A stretch of 64,000 bases of DNA from positions 87,367 through 151,366 of the forward strand of contig NW_022985567.1 of the NCBI RefSeq assembly GCF_010093815.1. Direction: 5' to 3'. The position numbers and the translations under genes are program-made. This stretch comes from Pseudovirgaria hyperparasitica (lineage: Eukaryota; Ascomycota; Dothideomycetes; Acrospermales; Acrospermaceae). This document shows positions 25,658-36,250 of the stretch, piece by piece; position 1 is the stretch's first letter, and each line of letters opens with the position of its first letter. The notes under the pieces are model-generated. The model did no database searches, had not been told where the DNA came from, and saw only the letters and a list, made by a program, of their open reading frames with translations.

Positions 25658-26071
25658 GGGGCAGGGATGGCGGTAGTAGTAGGTAATTTGTCTAAAAGGT
25701 GGGATGGATGGATAGATGGATGTAAGTTACTTACTTTCTTGTCTACCCTCTTTTTCGTCTACTCTTTTGTCTAAAAGGTGGGATGGATGGATAGATAGAT
25801 AGATAGATGTATATGTATCATTCTACCTACCTACCTCCCTACCTCCCTACCTCCCTACCTACTCTACCCTACCTCCATACAACCGAAGACTCCTTTATAT
25901 ATATATACAAACCTTTACTCTAGCTAAGGGGGTTCAGAGTACCGGGCGGCGGGGTAATCAAGTAGTAAATTCCTTCATATATATTACACATTATATAATA
26001 ATTGATATTTGATATATTAATAGATGTATGTAATGTATGTATATATACATACCTAGGCCTGACGAGGCTGT

Positions 26072-26308
26072 TTGTCTGTTGTTGTCTGTTATTGTCTGTT
26101 GTTGTCTGTTGTTGTCTGTTGTTGTCTGTTGTTGTCTGTTGTTGTCTGTTGTTGTCTGTTGTTGTCTGTTGTTGTCTGTTGTTGTCNNNNNNNNNNNNNN
26201 NNNNNNCTGTTGTTGTCTGTTGTTGTCTGTTGTTGTCTGTTGTTGTCTGTTGTTGTCTGTTGTTGTCTGTTGTTGTCTGTTGTTGTCTGTTGTTGTCTGT
26301 TATTGTCT
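26072..26308. repeat. 10-bp tandem array (TGTCTGTTGT) interrupted by N gap
   Basis: About 22 visible units of a 10-bp repeat, nearly all identical, with a 20-N gap in the middle (26,187-26,206). Because 10 is not divisible by 3, all three forward frames stay open and spell the same decapeptide, VVVCCCLLLS, in permuted form. This is a repeat artefact, not a gene. The true array length is unknown. Confidence 0.95.
26187..26206. other. Assembly gap (20 N)
   Basis: Twenty consecutive N bases inside the 10-bp tandem array. The short round size suggests a gap the assembler could not bridge through the repeat. Confidence 0.99.
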
Positions 26309-27629
26309 ATTACTGTTTATATATACATACATAGTAGGTGAGTAAGTGAGTTGGCATACATGTATATATATCATCTTATATGAGTGCAAGTGCAAGTGCA
26401 AGTACAAGTGCAAGTGTGTTAAGTGTGTTAAGTGTGAGCGTAAGTGTAGGTGTGTTAAGTATAAGTGCAAGTGTGTCCCAGAGACTCTGTCGAAAACATC
26501 GTCACGTGGGACTATATATATTTATATACATGTATATGTCTTGAAAGTACCAAGCGCGAGGCATGCATGCACAATGGACAAAGTCTGACAGGTCGTCCAA
26601 CAGGTTCTTCAACAGGGTCTTTGTACGACTATTATTAGAGCTAATTAAAAAGTGTTTTATGGCTGGCGCGCGCGTCCGGCTGGGAGTGAGACAAGACGGA
26701 TAGTGCAAGTCTCGAGTTGTGCGGCCGGGCTTGTGTCTTGACAACAACCAAGGCAAAAATTATGGACAAAATGCAGTCATGTGTAGTGTAGAAGAACAAA
26801 CAAAAAAACCACTTGGTACACTGTTGTACTCCAACTCCTGCTCGAAACGAGGACAAGGTTGCTTGCTTGTCGTTACACAAAATCCACACAAAAAACCGCT
26901 TATGGCCCCCATTTCCAAGACTCGTTCGTGCGTCACGTCAAAACATCATCGTTTTCCAGCCATGCATGAATCAAACAGTCACGTTTCCTCCCCCGCCCCT
27001 GCTATGCGCTTTTGCATGGCGTGAATGCCAAATGACTCCATATGTAGATTGATAAATCCTAGATTGCAACATACGATGGGCGTAATTATGTGCAAGATAT
27101 TTTGAAGAATGTGTAAAGGACATTCAGACGGCCGAAAATGCCGCCGTCAAAGGTAAGCGACCACAAGATGCCGTGCCAGTGGGTATTTTCCAAAAGAGAA
27201 GGATGCCAGGGACAGCGTCCAGAATAAGATGTGATGCAATGCCAATCCATGGTCTATGATTCGTTGGCGCGGGACTTTTGAGTAAGAAAACCCCATCAGA
27301 TGCAGAAGACGGAAGGCCGGGAGGCTGATACGAAGTGGCGCTGATGCGCAAGGTGGGTGTGGGTGTCCAGCGCGTAGAGTAATGGTTCGCCGGTATAGCA
27401 CCGCAGTGAAATTGTTCCAGGACGCCAGTTTTGGGGTGGATATGAAAACAGGCTCGTAAGACCTGAATCCATATATCCGGTGAGAGTATGAGGCACTTCG
27501 CGGGTTACTGTAAGCGCCAGTTTGGCTTGGTCTTTCTAGTAAAAGTATGCCAAGACGAGAGGGAGTTGCATGTGTGTCCTGCGAGCGTTGAGGGTTCAGA
27601 GTGTCGCGGCATGCCGTCACACCTTCCGC

Positions 27630-28420
27630 TCATAGTATAACACATTTTGAGCTACTCTTACTTCTCCTGGAGCGGTCGCCACCGAATGAGTCTGCTGATG
27701 CGTAATTGCTTTTCTTGCCTCCGTGGCCATGGCTCTTTGGCTTGTGAGATTTGTAACCATCCGAACGTCCAGAGCTAGTGTGTCTTTGGCTGCGTAACTG
27801 ACGAACAACATCGTAGAATGCTTTTTCAACATTCACGCAGTTCTTGGCCGAGGCTTCAACAAAAGCGCAACCAAGATCTCGAGCCATGGCACTGCCTTCT
27901 TGTGTTGATACCTCCCTTTCCGTAACACGGTCGCATTTGTTACCAACTAACATGACAGGCGCTGGCCCAAAGGAGCTCGAACCAGGGGCAGTGGCACTAA
28001 GTGGAGATCCGGGGTAGGTGGGCGAACTGGACAGTGATGATTCCTTCACTCGCTGTATCTGAGAATGAAATCTCTGGATCCGAGCAAAAGAGGCCCTCGA
28101 GGAGATACTATATACCAGCACAAAGCCTTCACCATCTCTGATCCATTGATCTCTGAGAGCAGTGTATTCTTCTTGGCCAGCGGTATCGAGCACTTCCAGC
28201 ATGCACGATTGACCATCGATCTGGACTTGTTTGCGGTAGGAATCTTCAATTGTTGGGTCATACGTTTCCACGAAATGGTTGAGACACAACTATAGGCGGG
28301 GTTAGTTCGGTACCAGATACCGTGTTAATTTGTGGAGCGCACCTGGATTGTCAAAGCGGTTTTGCCTACGCCTCCGTCACCCAACACCACAAGCTTGTAC
28401 AGAGTCATTTTCCCCGCCAT
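27630..28420 (-). CDS. rasB: Ras-family small GTPase, RasB/Ras-2 type
   Basis: Membrane-anchored signalling GTPase; in filamentous fungi RasB/Ras-2 controls polarised growth and hyphal morphology. Exons 28420-28343 and 28289-27630 give 245 residues. P-loop GDGGVGKT is at 14-21, the effector region YDPTIEDSY at 36-44, DTAGQEE at 61-67, NKCD at 143-146, and EASAKN near 170. The C-terminal CVIL (242-245) is a CAAX box whose final Leu predicts geranylgeranylation; a Lys/Arg/Ser-rich polybasic stretch precedes it. A low-complexity Ser/Pro/Gly insert of about 25 residues (roughly 110-135) precedes the NKCD strand, as I recall for RasB-type proteins; typical Ras lacks it. The start at 28420 matches the family (MTLYKLVVLG follows four residues later); the frame is open upstream but unlike Ras. 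An RSR1/Rap assignment is less likely. Confidence 0.93.
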
Positions 28421-31400
28421 GATGGCTATGTAATGTAGTAGTAAGTAGGGACTATCGTGAATTTCAGATAGCTGTATGTATAGTTGTAGAAATAGAAGCA
28501 CTCGCAGCCAGCGGCGGAAGTGATCAGAATGGGCGAGGTAACAGAGAGGGGTGCACCCGGCACGCCACGTAGTAGGCTTCTCGAGTTGCTCGAAGTAAGA
28601 CGTAAGGTATGTACGGAGACGGGATCGAGTGGTGAGAACAGGAAGAAGGCCAAGCAGGATGTGGAGGAAGCGACGAGACACTGGATAAGAAGATGGACAA
28701 GACCAGTGGCAGCAGTGATATGGAGGGAGAGAGAGGCAACAGCAGAGAAAAGGAAAAGGTTCTCTCGTGTGTCAAGTCCGGAGCCGCGGCGCAGGAGAGT
28801 CAGGGTCGGACGGACGGGTTTGTGAGTACGGGTTGTGAGAGTGGCTGAGTAGCAATGGTAGTGTTCAGGTGGTTGGACGGAGGTAGTACAGGTAGCTCTG
28901 CTATGACACTGAACAGTGGCGGCGCTTGTGTTTACGAAGAACAGCGAATGAGTAGTCGTAGTAGTCGTAATAGTAGTAGATTGGAAGAATTGACTGACGG
29001 AGGACCGAAGAGGAGAGCAGAGGGAGGAGGGGAGGGGGGATGAGACGAGACGAGAGGAAGAGGTTGAGAGAGGGAGGAAGAGGAGGAGTAGGAGCAGCGC
29101 GAGAGCGAAGCAAAAATGGATGTTTGTGCGGGACGAGCGGCGAGGGATGAAAGTGGTGGCAGAAGTGTGTGTGGTAAGTTAGTGGTAGTAGTGGTTGAGG
29201 TAGTGGTAGTGGTGGTGGTGGTGGTGGTGGTGGTGGTAGCAGTAGTAGTAGTGGTAGTGGTAGTGATAATAGTGGGAATTGTGGTAGTGGCCGACGGGTT
29301 GTGGTGGTGGTGGTGGTGATGTGAGGTACTGTCTAGTGGATAAGTGGCCGGTGCGTAGTGCGTGGTGCGCGGTGTGCGGTGCGTGGTGCGTGCAGACGGT
29401 GCCCAGGTGGTATGGGTGATGCGCGTGGTACTAAGCTGAGAATGGGATGAAGAGCTGCTGGGGGAGTACAGGGCCACAGGTGCCGCCATCACGGGCTGGA
29501 GGGCTGAAAGGCTGAGGGAGTTGAGGGGGGGGCTTGAAGGGGGATGAGGGGGCAAGCTCGGGCAGGGCAAGGGCAGGAGGACATGGCAAGGCAGGGCAGG
29601 GCAAGGCCGCCAACGCAGCCCGCGAGCGAGGGCTGTCCGGGCGCTGGGATGCTGCGTTAAGCTGGTCGCCAGGGCGGTGCACAAAGAAGTCTCCCCCGCC
29701 CGGAACAGAGATAATTAGTCGCAGTGACAACATCAACACATACAGGGCCAGCTCAAGCATGAGAAAAGGCACCAGCATAGAAAAGTAGTATTGCCATTAC
29801 TGCCTTACTACCAGCGAGCAGACTAGGATGATTCGAGGCTCATGATAAAAAGGGGGGAAGTGATTGTTTACTGCGTGTGCTGTGTGGCTGTAAGAAACAA
29901 TTGTGGGCCGTGACTGGCGGCGGTGGATGTGCGCAGGACCAGGGCGGATGTCCCTTGGTATACCTGGAGTGGTATGTAATATACCCAGGCCGGATTGGGA
30001 TCTCCCTGCACCGTGTCCGAAACTCGCGTGTCTGGCTGTTCCACCCAGCACACGTGTGGCCCACGTGAAAGTGCCAGTGGAAGTGCAAAGCGAGCGCCCT
30101 CGGATCACCATAACCATCATCACCACCACCACCACCATCGTCAATCCTGGCTAGGAGCTATAGCAGCTAGATGCATGTCCGATAGATGCGGTGGCCAAGC
30201 CTATGCAATGTTGTGCCATATATTCATGTCCAGTAACAGATCAGCAGCAAATGGACATGAGAATGGCTTCTGTAGCACACTTTACACTGTAGACACTTCA
30301 GGACTTCAGGAGCAAGACACAGTGCATGGCTTCCCATCCCATCATCCATCCCCATCACTCCAATCCACATGTTCCGTGTCAGCAGCTCCAGTTCCCTCAA
30401 AGTCTAAAAGGCTCACCTAAGACCTTGCACTGTTGCAGAGAGGACGTGGGGGTGTAAACGGTCCAGTCTCCTTTTTGGGCCCTTGCCCCTTTTGGGTCTT
30501 AGGTCTATAGCAGCTTGGAATCAGTCCAATGTAAATAGCTCCATCAGCCGTCTAACACCATTCTTATCAAGTGTCCACTCTCCATTCACACAGGGATCCG
30601 TATCAGTTTGCTGGACCATAGCACCGGAGCGGCCTGGTACCCACTGTCGAAGCGCCAGACGCCAGAGCGTTAAAGTCATGAATCTTGAATTTGGAGTTTT
30701 GACAATGATGATGCTGATGATGATGGTGATACTGCCGATGACGATGACGATGACGATACGTTGTGGCGTCTTCTCGTCTCTTTTCTCCCTCGCCTCTCCG
30801 GTTCTCCTGCAGTCTCCACATCCCAAAAGCCCCGGCGGACTCTACTATGACTAGTCGTAATTCTCCCGGAACCTAATACGTGCCGTCCGCCATCTCCCAA
30901 GTCATTTGTTGATTACTGCGCTGTCTCAACGACGAACTCGCAGTCACTGGTCGATGCTCATACTTGCCGATGCTGAAACTTCATCCCAGATCCTGTGTCT
31001 TTAATCTTACCGCGTCGAAGCATCGAGAACGTAAGGGAATGAGACCGATATTGATGCATGCCTATCTACACCTTAGACGCGGCCCACTACCACTTCGGCC
31101 GGCCCTGCATGCATCTCACAGACTCCTACCATCACGCTGGCTCGGCCACTCATTTCCGAGATGCCATAATTCAAGGAGCACAACAGCATACAATTGTTCC
31201 CTGCAGCCTCGATACTTCTCTGGCTCGGGCGCAATGTGGAAAAACCGCGCATCCGCTGCCATCCAGGCTGTTCCTTTTGGCATTTTATCCATCAATTGCC
31301 GGTGACAATGCAATGTATGACACAGGTCATCCCTAGCGTCTAGGCCTTTAAATGCTCGGCAGAGCATTAGCAAGGTAGGATCGTGCTCCACGGAGCGAAC

Positions 31401-34400
31401 GCGAATACAACCAACTTACTGGCCGTTGGATGGCGGGGGGAGCAGCAAAATGGTCCATCTGCAGCGTGGCAATGGCAACATGCATAATGCAGACATCGTC
31501 CAGGAAACATCTTCATATACTGATACAGATGCCTAATACGTACAGCATATGCCGCATTGGCATGGATGCCGCTGCCTGTTGGTCAACGGTTTGCCGTGCT
31601 TTCTACACATATCAACAAATTCCTCGAGCCACTCCCCCCGCGCCGCTAATTTCCCCCCCAAATCCTCCTATCACTGTGCCAGGATTCGTCCTCTTTTGTT
31701 ATTTTCTGGGCGCACTCGAGATATTATCCCACGTGCTTTTGCTTCCATTGGACTAGACCAAATCGCTTGATAGTCCACGTCCGTCTCGGTGAGCACGATC
31801 GCGCCAGCACCCTGGCGGGACGGGTCGCTTTCACGGCCTCGCCCATGTGAGATTATAGGCCACCACTAGGTATTACATCGTACACACATACCTCCTTAAT
31901 CGTACTAGTCGGATGGCTTGATGATTATCACGGCCCGTCAGTCATCATCCTCACCTTCACGGTCCACGTTATAGTGGATTATTTGGTCCGTATGAGACCG
32001 GCAAACAGCACACGACACGGAGGGTATACGTCCGGACCAGCAGAACTCCACTTCCTTTATCCACCTTGACGGGGCCCATTCAATGTCCCGACTTGTTGGT
32101 CACACTAACCGATCGTGCCTCTATTGTGACCGGCAACTTGGGAATGACTCTCGGGCAGACCTGGGACGTTCTGGACTTGCTTGGATGTTCTTTGCAATCG
32201 AGGACAAACATGTTGAATAGGCAGACATCGAGCCGAAAGCGACTTTGAAGGCGTTGTGACGGCGTAGACCTCTCTCTACATCTATCATGAATACGTCACT
32301 AGAAATGCTCTCTACCATATGGACCCGACCGGTGATATACTGCGTGCGGCGCGACTATTGCAACGTCAATACCGAGGTAGGTGCCCGCTGGACCATGGTA
32401 CGTAGATGCATTGACCCAAGCAGGAGAGAATGTTGTGTAGGAAAATGCAGCATGCATCATGCATACCTACCTGCGCCCGTCCAAGACTTTGCAAGGCAAT
32501 AGGCATGCTCAACACAATTCAACTGCTTTCCTATTACATGATCCACTATCAGGCAGGGCCCCAGTGTCGGGACCCATTACCCTACATGGCGACCGTTCAA
32601 CTCGTACGTTCATAATGCCGTGTGGTCTGAACGGTGAGCACAGTCCCCTGTCGCTTCTTGCGTCCAGAGCGTTTCGAGACCACATGTGGCTGGAGGGAAG
32701 CGAAGACAGGACTGCCGGCATCAAGCAATCATCGTGTCGTACAAGTGTGGGCCTCCTTCGTTTATCACGTTGCATTTTTGCAATTGCTCGGGGTCACAGT
32801 AATCATGGAGCGCCCAAGTGGGTTATATCCCTGGACGTCAACGATGGTTCTGTCAGCAGCAGCAGCCGATATTAGGGACGTTCTATTCATAATCCTGGCC
32901 TTCTCATGCAGTGCACCTTCAACAGAGGCAGCCAACGCTCAGATGTCACACCACGAGCAAGGGACGCTCGCAGCACGGTTTGTACACGTGACCTTCCAGC
33001 GCCCGCCTTTGAAAATGATTCGGTCCTTTCTCATATTTGATTGCTGTGTAGAATGTTTAATTAAATATTTCCCAAGCACAACAATCACAAAAGTCCCATC
33101 ACTTAGTTGCAAGCGGGTGTGACCCGCAACCGTGCGCCTCATGGCACATCTCAAAACCACATATAGGCCCTTGCAGACATTGGGGTTCTTCAAGACAGCA
33201 GAGGCTATGCTGCTGGCTCAAGCTTTGCTGCGTCTCATTTCTGATCAGGTCGTCGTCCAGAAAGCTCATCGAACGTGACATGTAATGCAGCAACCTGTAA
33301 TTCACGACGTGGCAAGTTGCCTTAAGGTATGCCAAGCCTTCTCACTTCTTCACTAGGTATGCAACAATGCAGAAGTCAGTGCTTGACAGCTATAGCCAAG
33401 ACTTGTTATGCATGGCGTTGTGCTACTGTTTGCAGCACCTCTGGCATCATGACTGCGCGGTAAGTCCATGATCCGCGATCCAAGATCCCAATGATTGAAG
33501 CAGAGTACACCGTTAACCAGTAGTACAAGAAGCGCAGGGCTGAAGCTACATGGTGGTGCGTCCAACCTACCTCAGTGAAAGATCGTCGACCTGGCCCCAC
33601 CAGCAATGACAATGTCACTCCGGAGGTCTTGATCTTCCATAGTTGGGCAAAAACGTCTGTACGACATGAGCCGCATTTCTCCGGCCTGCATACACAACGA
33701 CCGGAAGCCACGAAGCCGTCTTACACATATCAGAACCCGGACATCCTGTATACCTTTTGAGTGCCCGCGGAACCTTCCGTATTTGACGTCCCAAACCTCG
33801 GCACAATGACTGTGCTTTGCGCCGAGAGAGCATGCCATTCATCTCTCCGTCAAAACAGTTCTCACTACCAGCACCCCTTCAATAAACGTCGACAGCCTTG
33901 CGTTTTCAGCATCAGCTTTGCCACAGGATGCTCTTTACCCACGTGGCCGATCGTCAGTATCACCCACTTTGAACCCAAGCCATTCTATATTGAACACAAA
34001 CAAGTCGTTTTGCGTAATGGTATCGATAAACCCTGATATCTTCAACTTCCGGATACAGAGCTGCCGTTACATCGACGTGGACTGCGCTAAATAGAAGAGA
34101 TGATGTATGGTGCTGTATAGATGAATTCGTTGCGCCCGGAGATGCGCTGTCACTCTGTACTCCTTGGGCTGCTGGTATGAGCGTGCTCTCAAAAAGGGAA
34201 TTGGACAACGGGAGTCGCCGCTTGCCATGCCACTCCGCGGGCCGCGACGCCAGACCGGAAGGTAGACATGGATGCTACAGTATGGATTATTATTGTAGAA
34301 ACTGTGCTTGTGGAAGAAGTAGGACACTGCCGCCTGGGCGTTTGCAATACGCCTTTGCGTTAAGTCAAGTGTCCACAAGGGATTGAAGGCTTACACCGCT

Positions 34401-34758
34401 GCCCATATTGGTGGGCATTGACGCCAGGCCCAGCTAGAAGCACGGCAGGAAGCGAAAGTAGTTGCTGTTCTTGCATATATAATTGTGATTGTGACGCACT
34501 TGCATGTCATCACCTCGTTGCGCCACCAACTGATCCACGAACGCCCGCAAATGCAGTGACCAATTTGTGGCTGCGCTACCCAGCCACGTGGAGCGTGGAG
34601 CGCGTTATGCGTAACAATGGACTAATGGGGCTCTGAGCGCAGTAATGTATCAAGTGAAGTGAAGGGGGCGGATAATCGAGATCTAGAGAGGAGGTGGACG
34701 TTACATGGCGGTCGAAAGCGTGTTCTAGTACTTAGCCGTGTTGAGACAGACGTAATAA
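28421..34758. other. 6.3-kb region with no supportable gene
   Basis: The first part (28,421-29,110) is pyrimidine-rich on the minus strand and is the likely rasB promoter and leader. 29,180-29,321 is a GTG/GTA triplet repeat. 29,540-29,620 is a GGCAAGG-type G-rich repeat. From about 29,800 to 34,758 the sequence is of ordinary complexity, yet open frames are all below about 165 codons, begin without a good ATG or overlap on both strands, and none resembles a protein family. I saw no terminal repeats, reverse transcriptase or transposase motifs. It could hold non-coding RNA, decayed repeats or small spliced genes I could not resolve. Confidence 0.55.
29180..29321. repeat. GTG/GTA/AGT triplet repeat
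   Basis: GTGGTAGTGG-type degenerate triplet repeat. On the minus strand it gives a poly-Thr translation and on the plus strand poly-Val; neither is credible as protein. Confidence 0.85.
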
Positions 34759-35966
34759 TCATCCATAATGATGGGAATTGGAAGTCCTGTCCCGATGTCT
34801 AGGTCGCTCTCTGCTGTATCTCCGCCCGTGATCTCGACTTCGGCTGCGATGATGGCGGCGACGAGAGGACTTATGCCGCTCATGTTCGGTGGTCCTACAT
34901 CTAGGGCTCCTATCTCTGTATTCACGATGCTTCGACGCCTTATATCGTCGTTCGTGGGAATCGTTGGGGTCGTCCTGTGTGGCATCAAGGCGAAAGCCGT
35001 CAAGACTCCGGCTTCTTGAACGGGAGCGTCGACTCTTGTGCTTTCTTTGACTTTTTGCAGTGGCCCTCAACTCTATATCCTCCTTTTCCCTTTGTTCTAC
35101 CCAGCTCTGTCTATCCTTTTCCACTTGCTTGAGCTGCACCTGAGCTTTTTTCATGAAGGCCAGGGGGTCATTTGACACCACCCTTGATGCATCTCGTGAT
35201 TTCCGGTTCGGATCAGGCCGACCCCATACGTTCTTGGACGACTCTTCTTCTGCTGATATGGCAACACCGACAGCACCAGAATCCCCCTGAGTGGCGTGTA
35301 CTAATTTGGTGCCTGAAGCATACCAAGGTCCCTTGTCCAGCGCCTTGCCTCTCCCTTCAGCATCAGAAAACCGCATACTGTTGGCTTGCTCAGCCTCTTG
35401 TTTCTTCTTGCGCTTCTCTTCGGCAATCTCGGCTTCTTTCTGGGCTTTGCGAACCTCTTTCTCATCAACAGCAAACAGGTTCATGTGGCCCTTCGGATCA
35501 TACAACTGGGCGTTTTTCATCATTTTATTCCTTGATGCGTCATCTGTAACCGTCTCTCTAGCTGCATCAGCGTCCTCTCGCTTGGCCCTCGCCAGCCTGA
35601 TGTCTCGATCTGTGTCATCCTCGCCTGCAAGCTTCCTCTTCTTCCTCTCTCGTCCACTTGAGCCCTCTACTATCCGGTGTACATCTTGTGGCTTATCGTG
35701 ATTTCTGAAGTCGGGGGCGGGTGGTGGTGTTGGCGTTCGCGGAGGGGTCACGCCACGTAGTATCGCAAGTCGTTTCGCAGCATCATGCTCTTGCATAATC
35801 CTATCAACCTCCTCCTCATGTGCTGCTGCGATCGCCTCATCGCGCTTAACGCGCTCGATGTTGTCTGTGTTATAGACATTCCAAGATTTCTTGCCGAGTA
35901 GATGGCTGTTGGCACCATCAGCGATAATGCTAGCAGGGAAGATATGAGGGAGGCATACAGAGGCAT
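34759..35966 (-). CDS. CIR N-terminal domain, RS-rich nuclear protein (LENG1-like)
   Basis: Likely nuclear, probably linked to pre-mRNA splicing; the exact role is unknown. Exons on the minus strand are an 8-nt first coding exon 35966-35959, a 53-nt intron, then 35905-34759, giving 384 residues. Splicing produces an N terminus reading MPLHLLGKKSWNVYN, which matches the CIR_N (CBF1-interacting corepressor N-terminal) motif of this family, followed by a charged helix (IERVKRDE). Without the splice that motif lacks a start. The middle is charged and coiled-coil-like (EKRKKKQEAEQA around 150). The last 120 residues are rich in Arg/Ser/His (RSRSRSRS and RRRHHRSRSRD), an RS-type domain. It is divergent from sld2 over 284 bp. 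Confidence 0.8.
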
Positions 35967-36250
35967 ATTGTGCGGACTTGCACTTGCATTCACTTCCAGA
36001 TTCGTATAGATGATGCTCGGGCGCGAAGTTCCATTGTGCTCTTACAAAGCTATCTGCAGCGAGTAGTCACGAACAGTTGAAGACCCGGGAAGTGGGTCCG
36101 CATCCTTGTCCTAGCGCCCGGCGCGTCAAATCCCGTCCAACGCGACGCGTAGCAGCTATACATCCCCGCCAAACTGTCGGCCCTACACCCAAGGTTCAAC
36201 AAACCATTATTCCGCCTTATTCTTACCCTTACGCGTGGACTCCTGTAATC
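35967..36250. promoter_or_regulatory. Shared divergent promoter with two ACGCGT (MCB-type) sites
   Basis: 284 bp between the CIR_N gene and sld2 starts. Two perfect ACGCGT sites lie at 36,145-36,150 and 36,231-36,236, and an overlapping ACGCG sits at 36,140-36,144. In yeasts this is the MBF binding site used at G1/S. The sites are close to the sld2 ATG and may lie in its leader, so function is inferred. Confidence 0.45.

Larger units (their letters stand above)
24228..27629. other. Repeat-rich intergenic region with assembly gap; no gene supported
   Basis: Lies between two convergent genes, so mostly 3' flanking DNA. It carries GAAT/GGAT repeats (about 24,985-25,087), a GTAT microsatellite (25,377-25,420), a 38-bp tandem duplication (25,582-25,657), a 30-bp direct repeat (25,688 and 25,767), a long 10-bp tandem array with a 20-N gap (about 26,072-26,308), and a GCAAGT/GTGTTAAGT run (about 26,382-26,475). 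26,480-27,629 is plain sequence with no recognisable gene. Confidence 0.65.

Noticed and set aside
26002-26345. Three overlapping forward frames of about 90-110 codons with Val/Cys/Leu repeats
   Set aside because: Produced by a 10-bp tandem repeat and run through 20 N; same decapeptide in every frame.
28325-28681. Longer rasB N terminus from the open upstream frame
   Set aside because: The 28,420 start gives the normal Ras N terminus; upstream residues are not Ras-like and lie in pyrimidine-rich leader.
28932-29684. 250-codon minus-strand frame with poly-Thr
   Set aside because: Driven by the GTG/GTA triplet repeat and CT-rich promoter-like DNA upstream of rasB; low complexity throughout.
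32634-33122. 162-codon forward frame in the gene-poor block
   Set aside because: No ATG at the start, no family resemblance, and length is within chance for this base composition.
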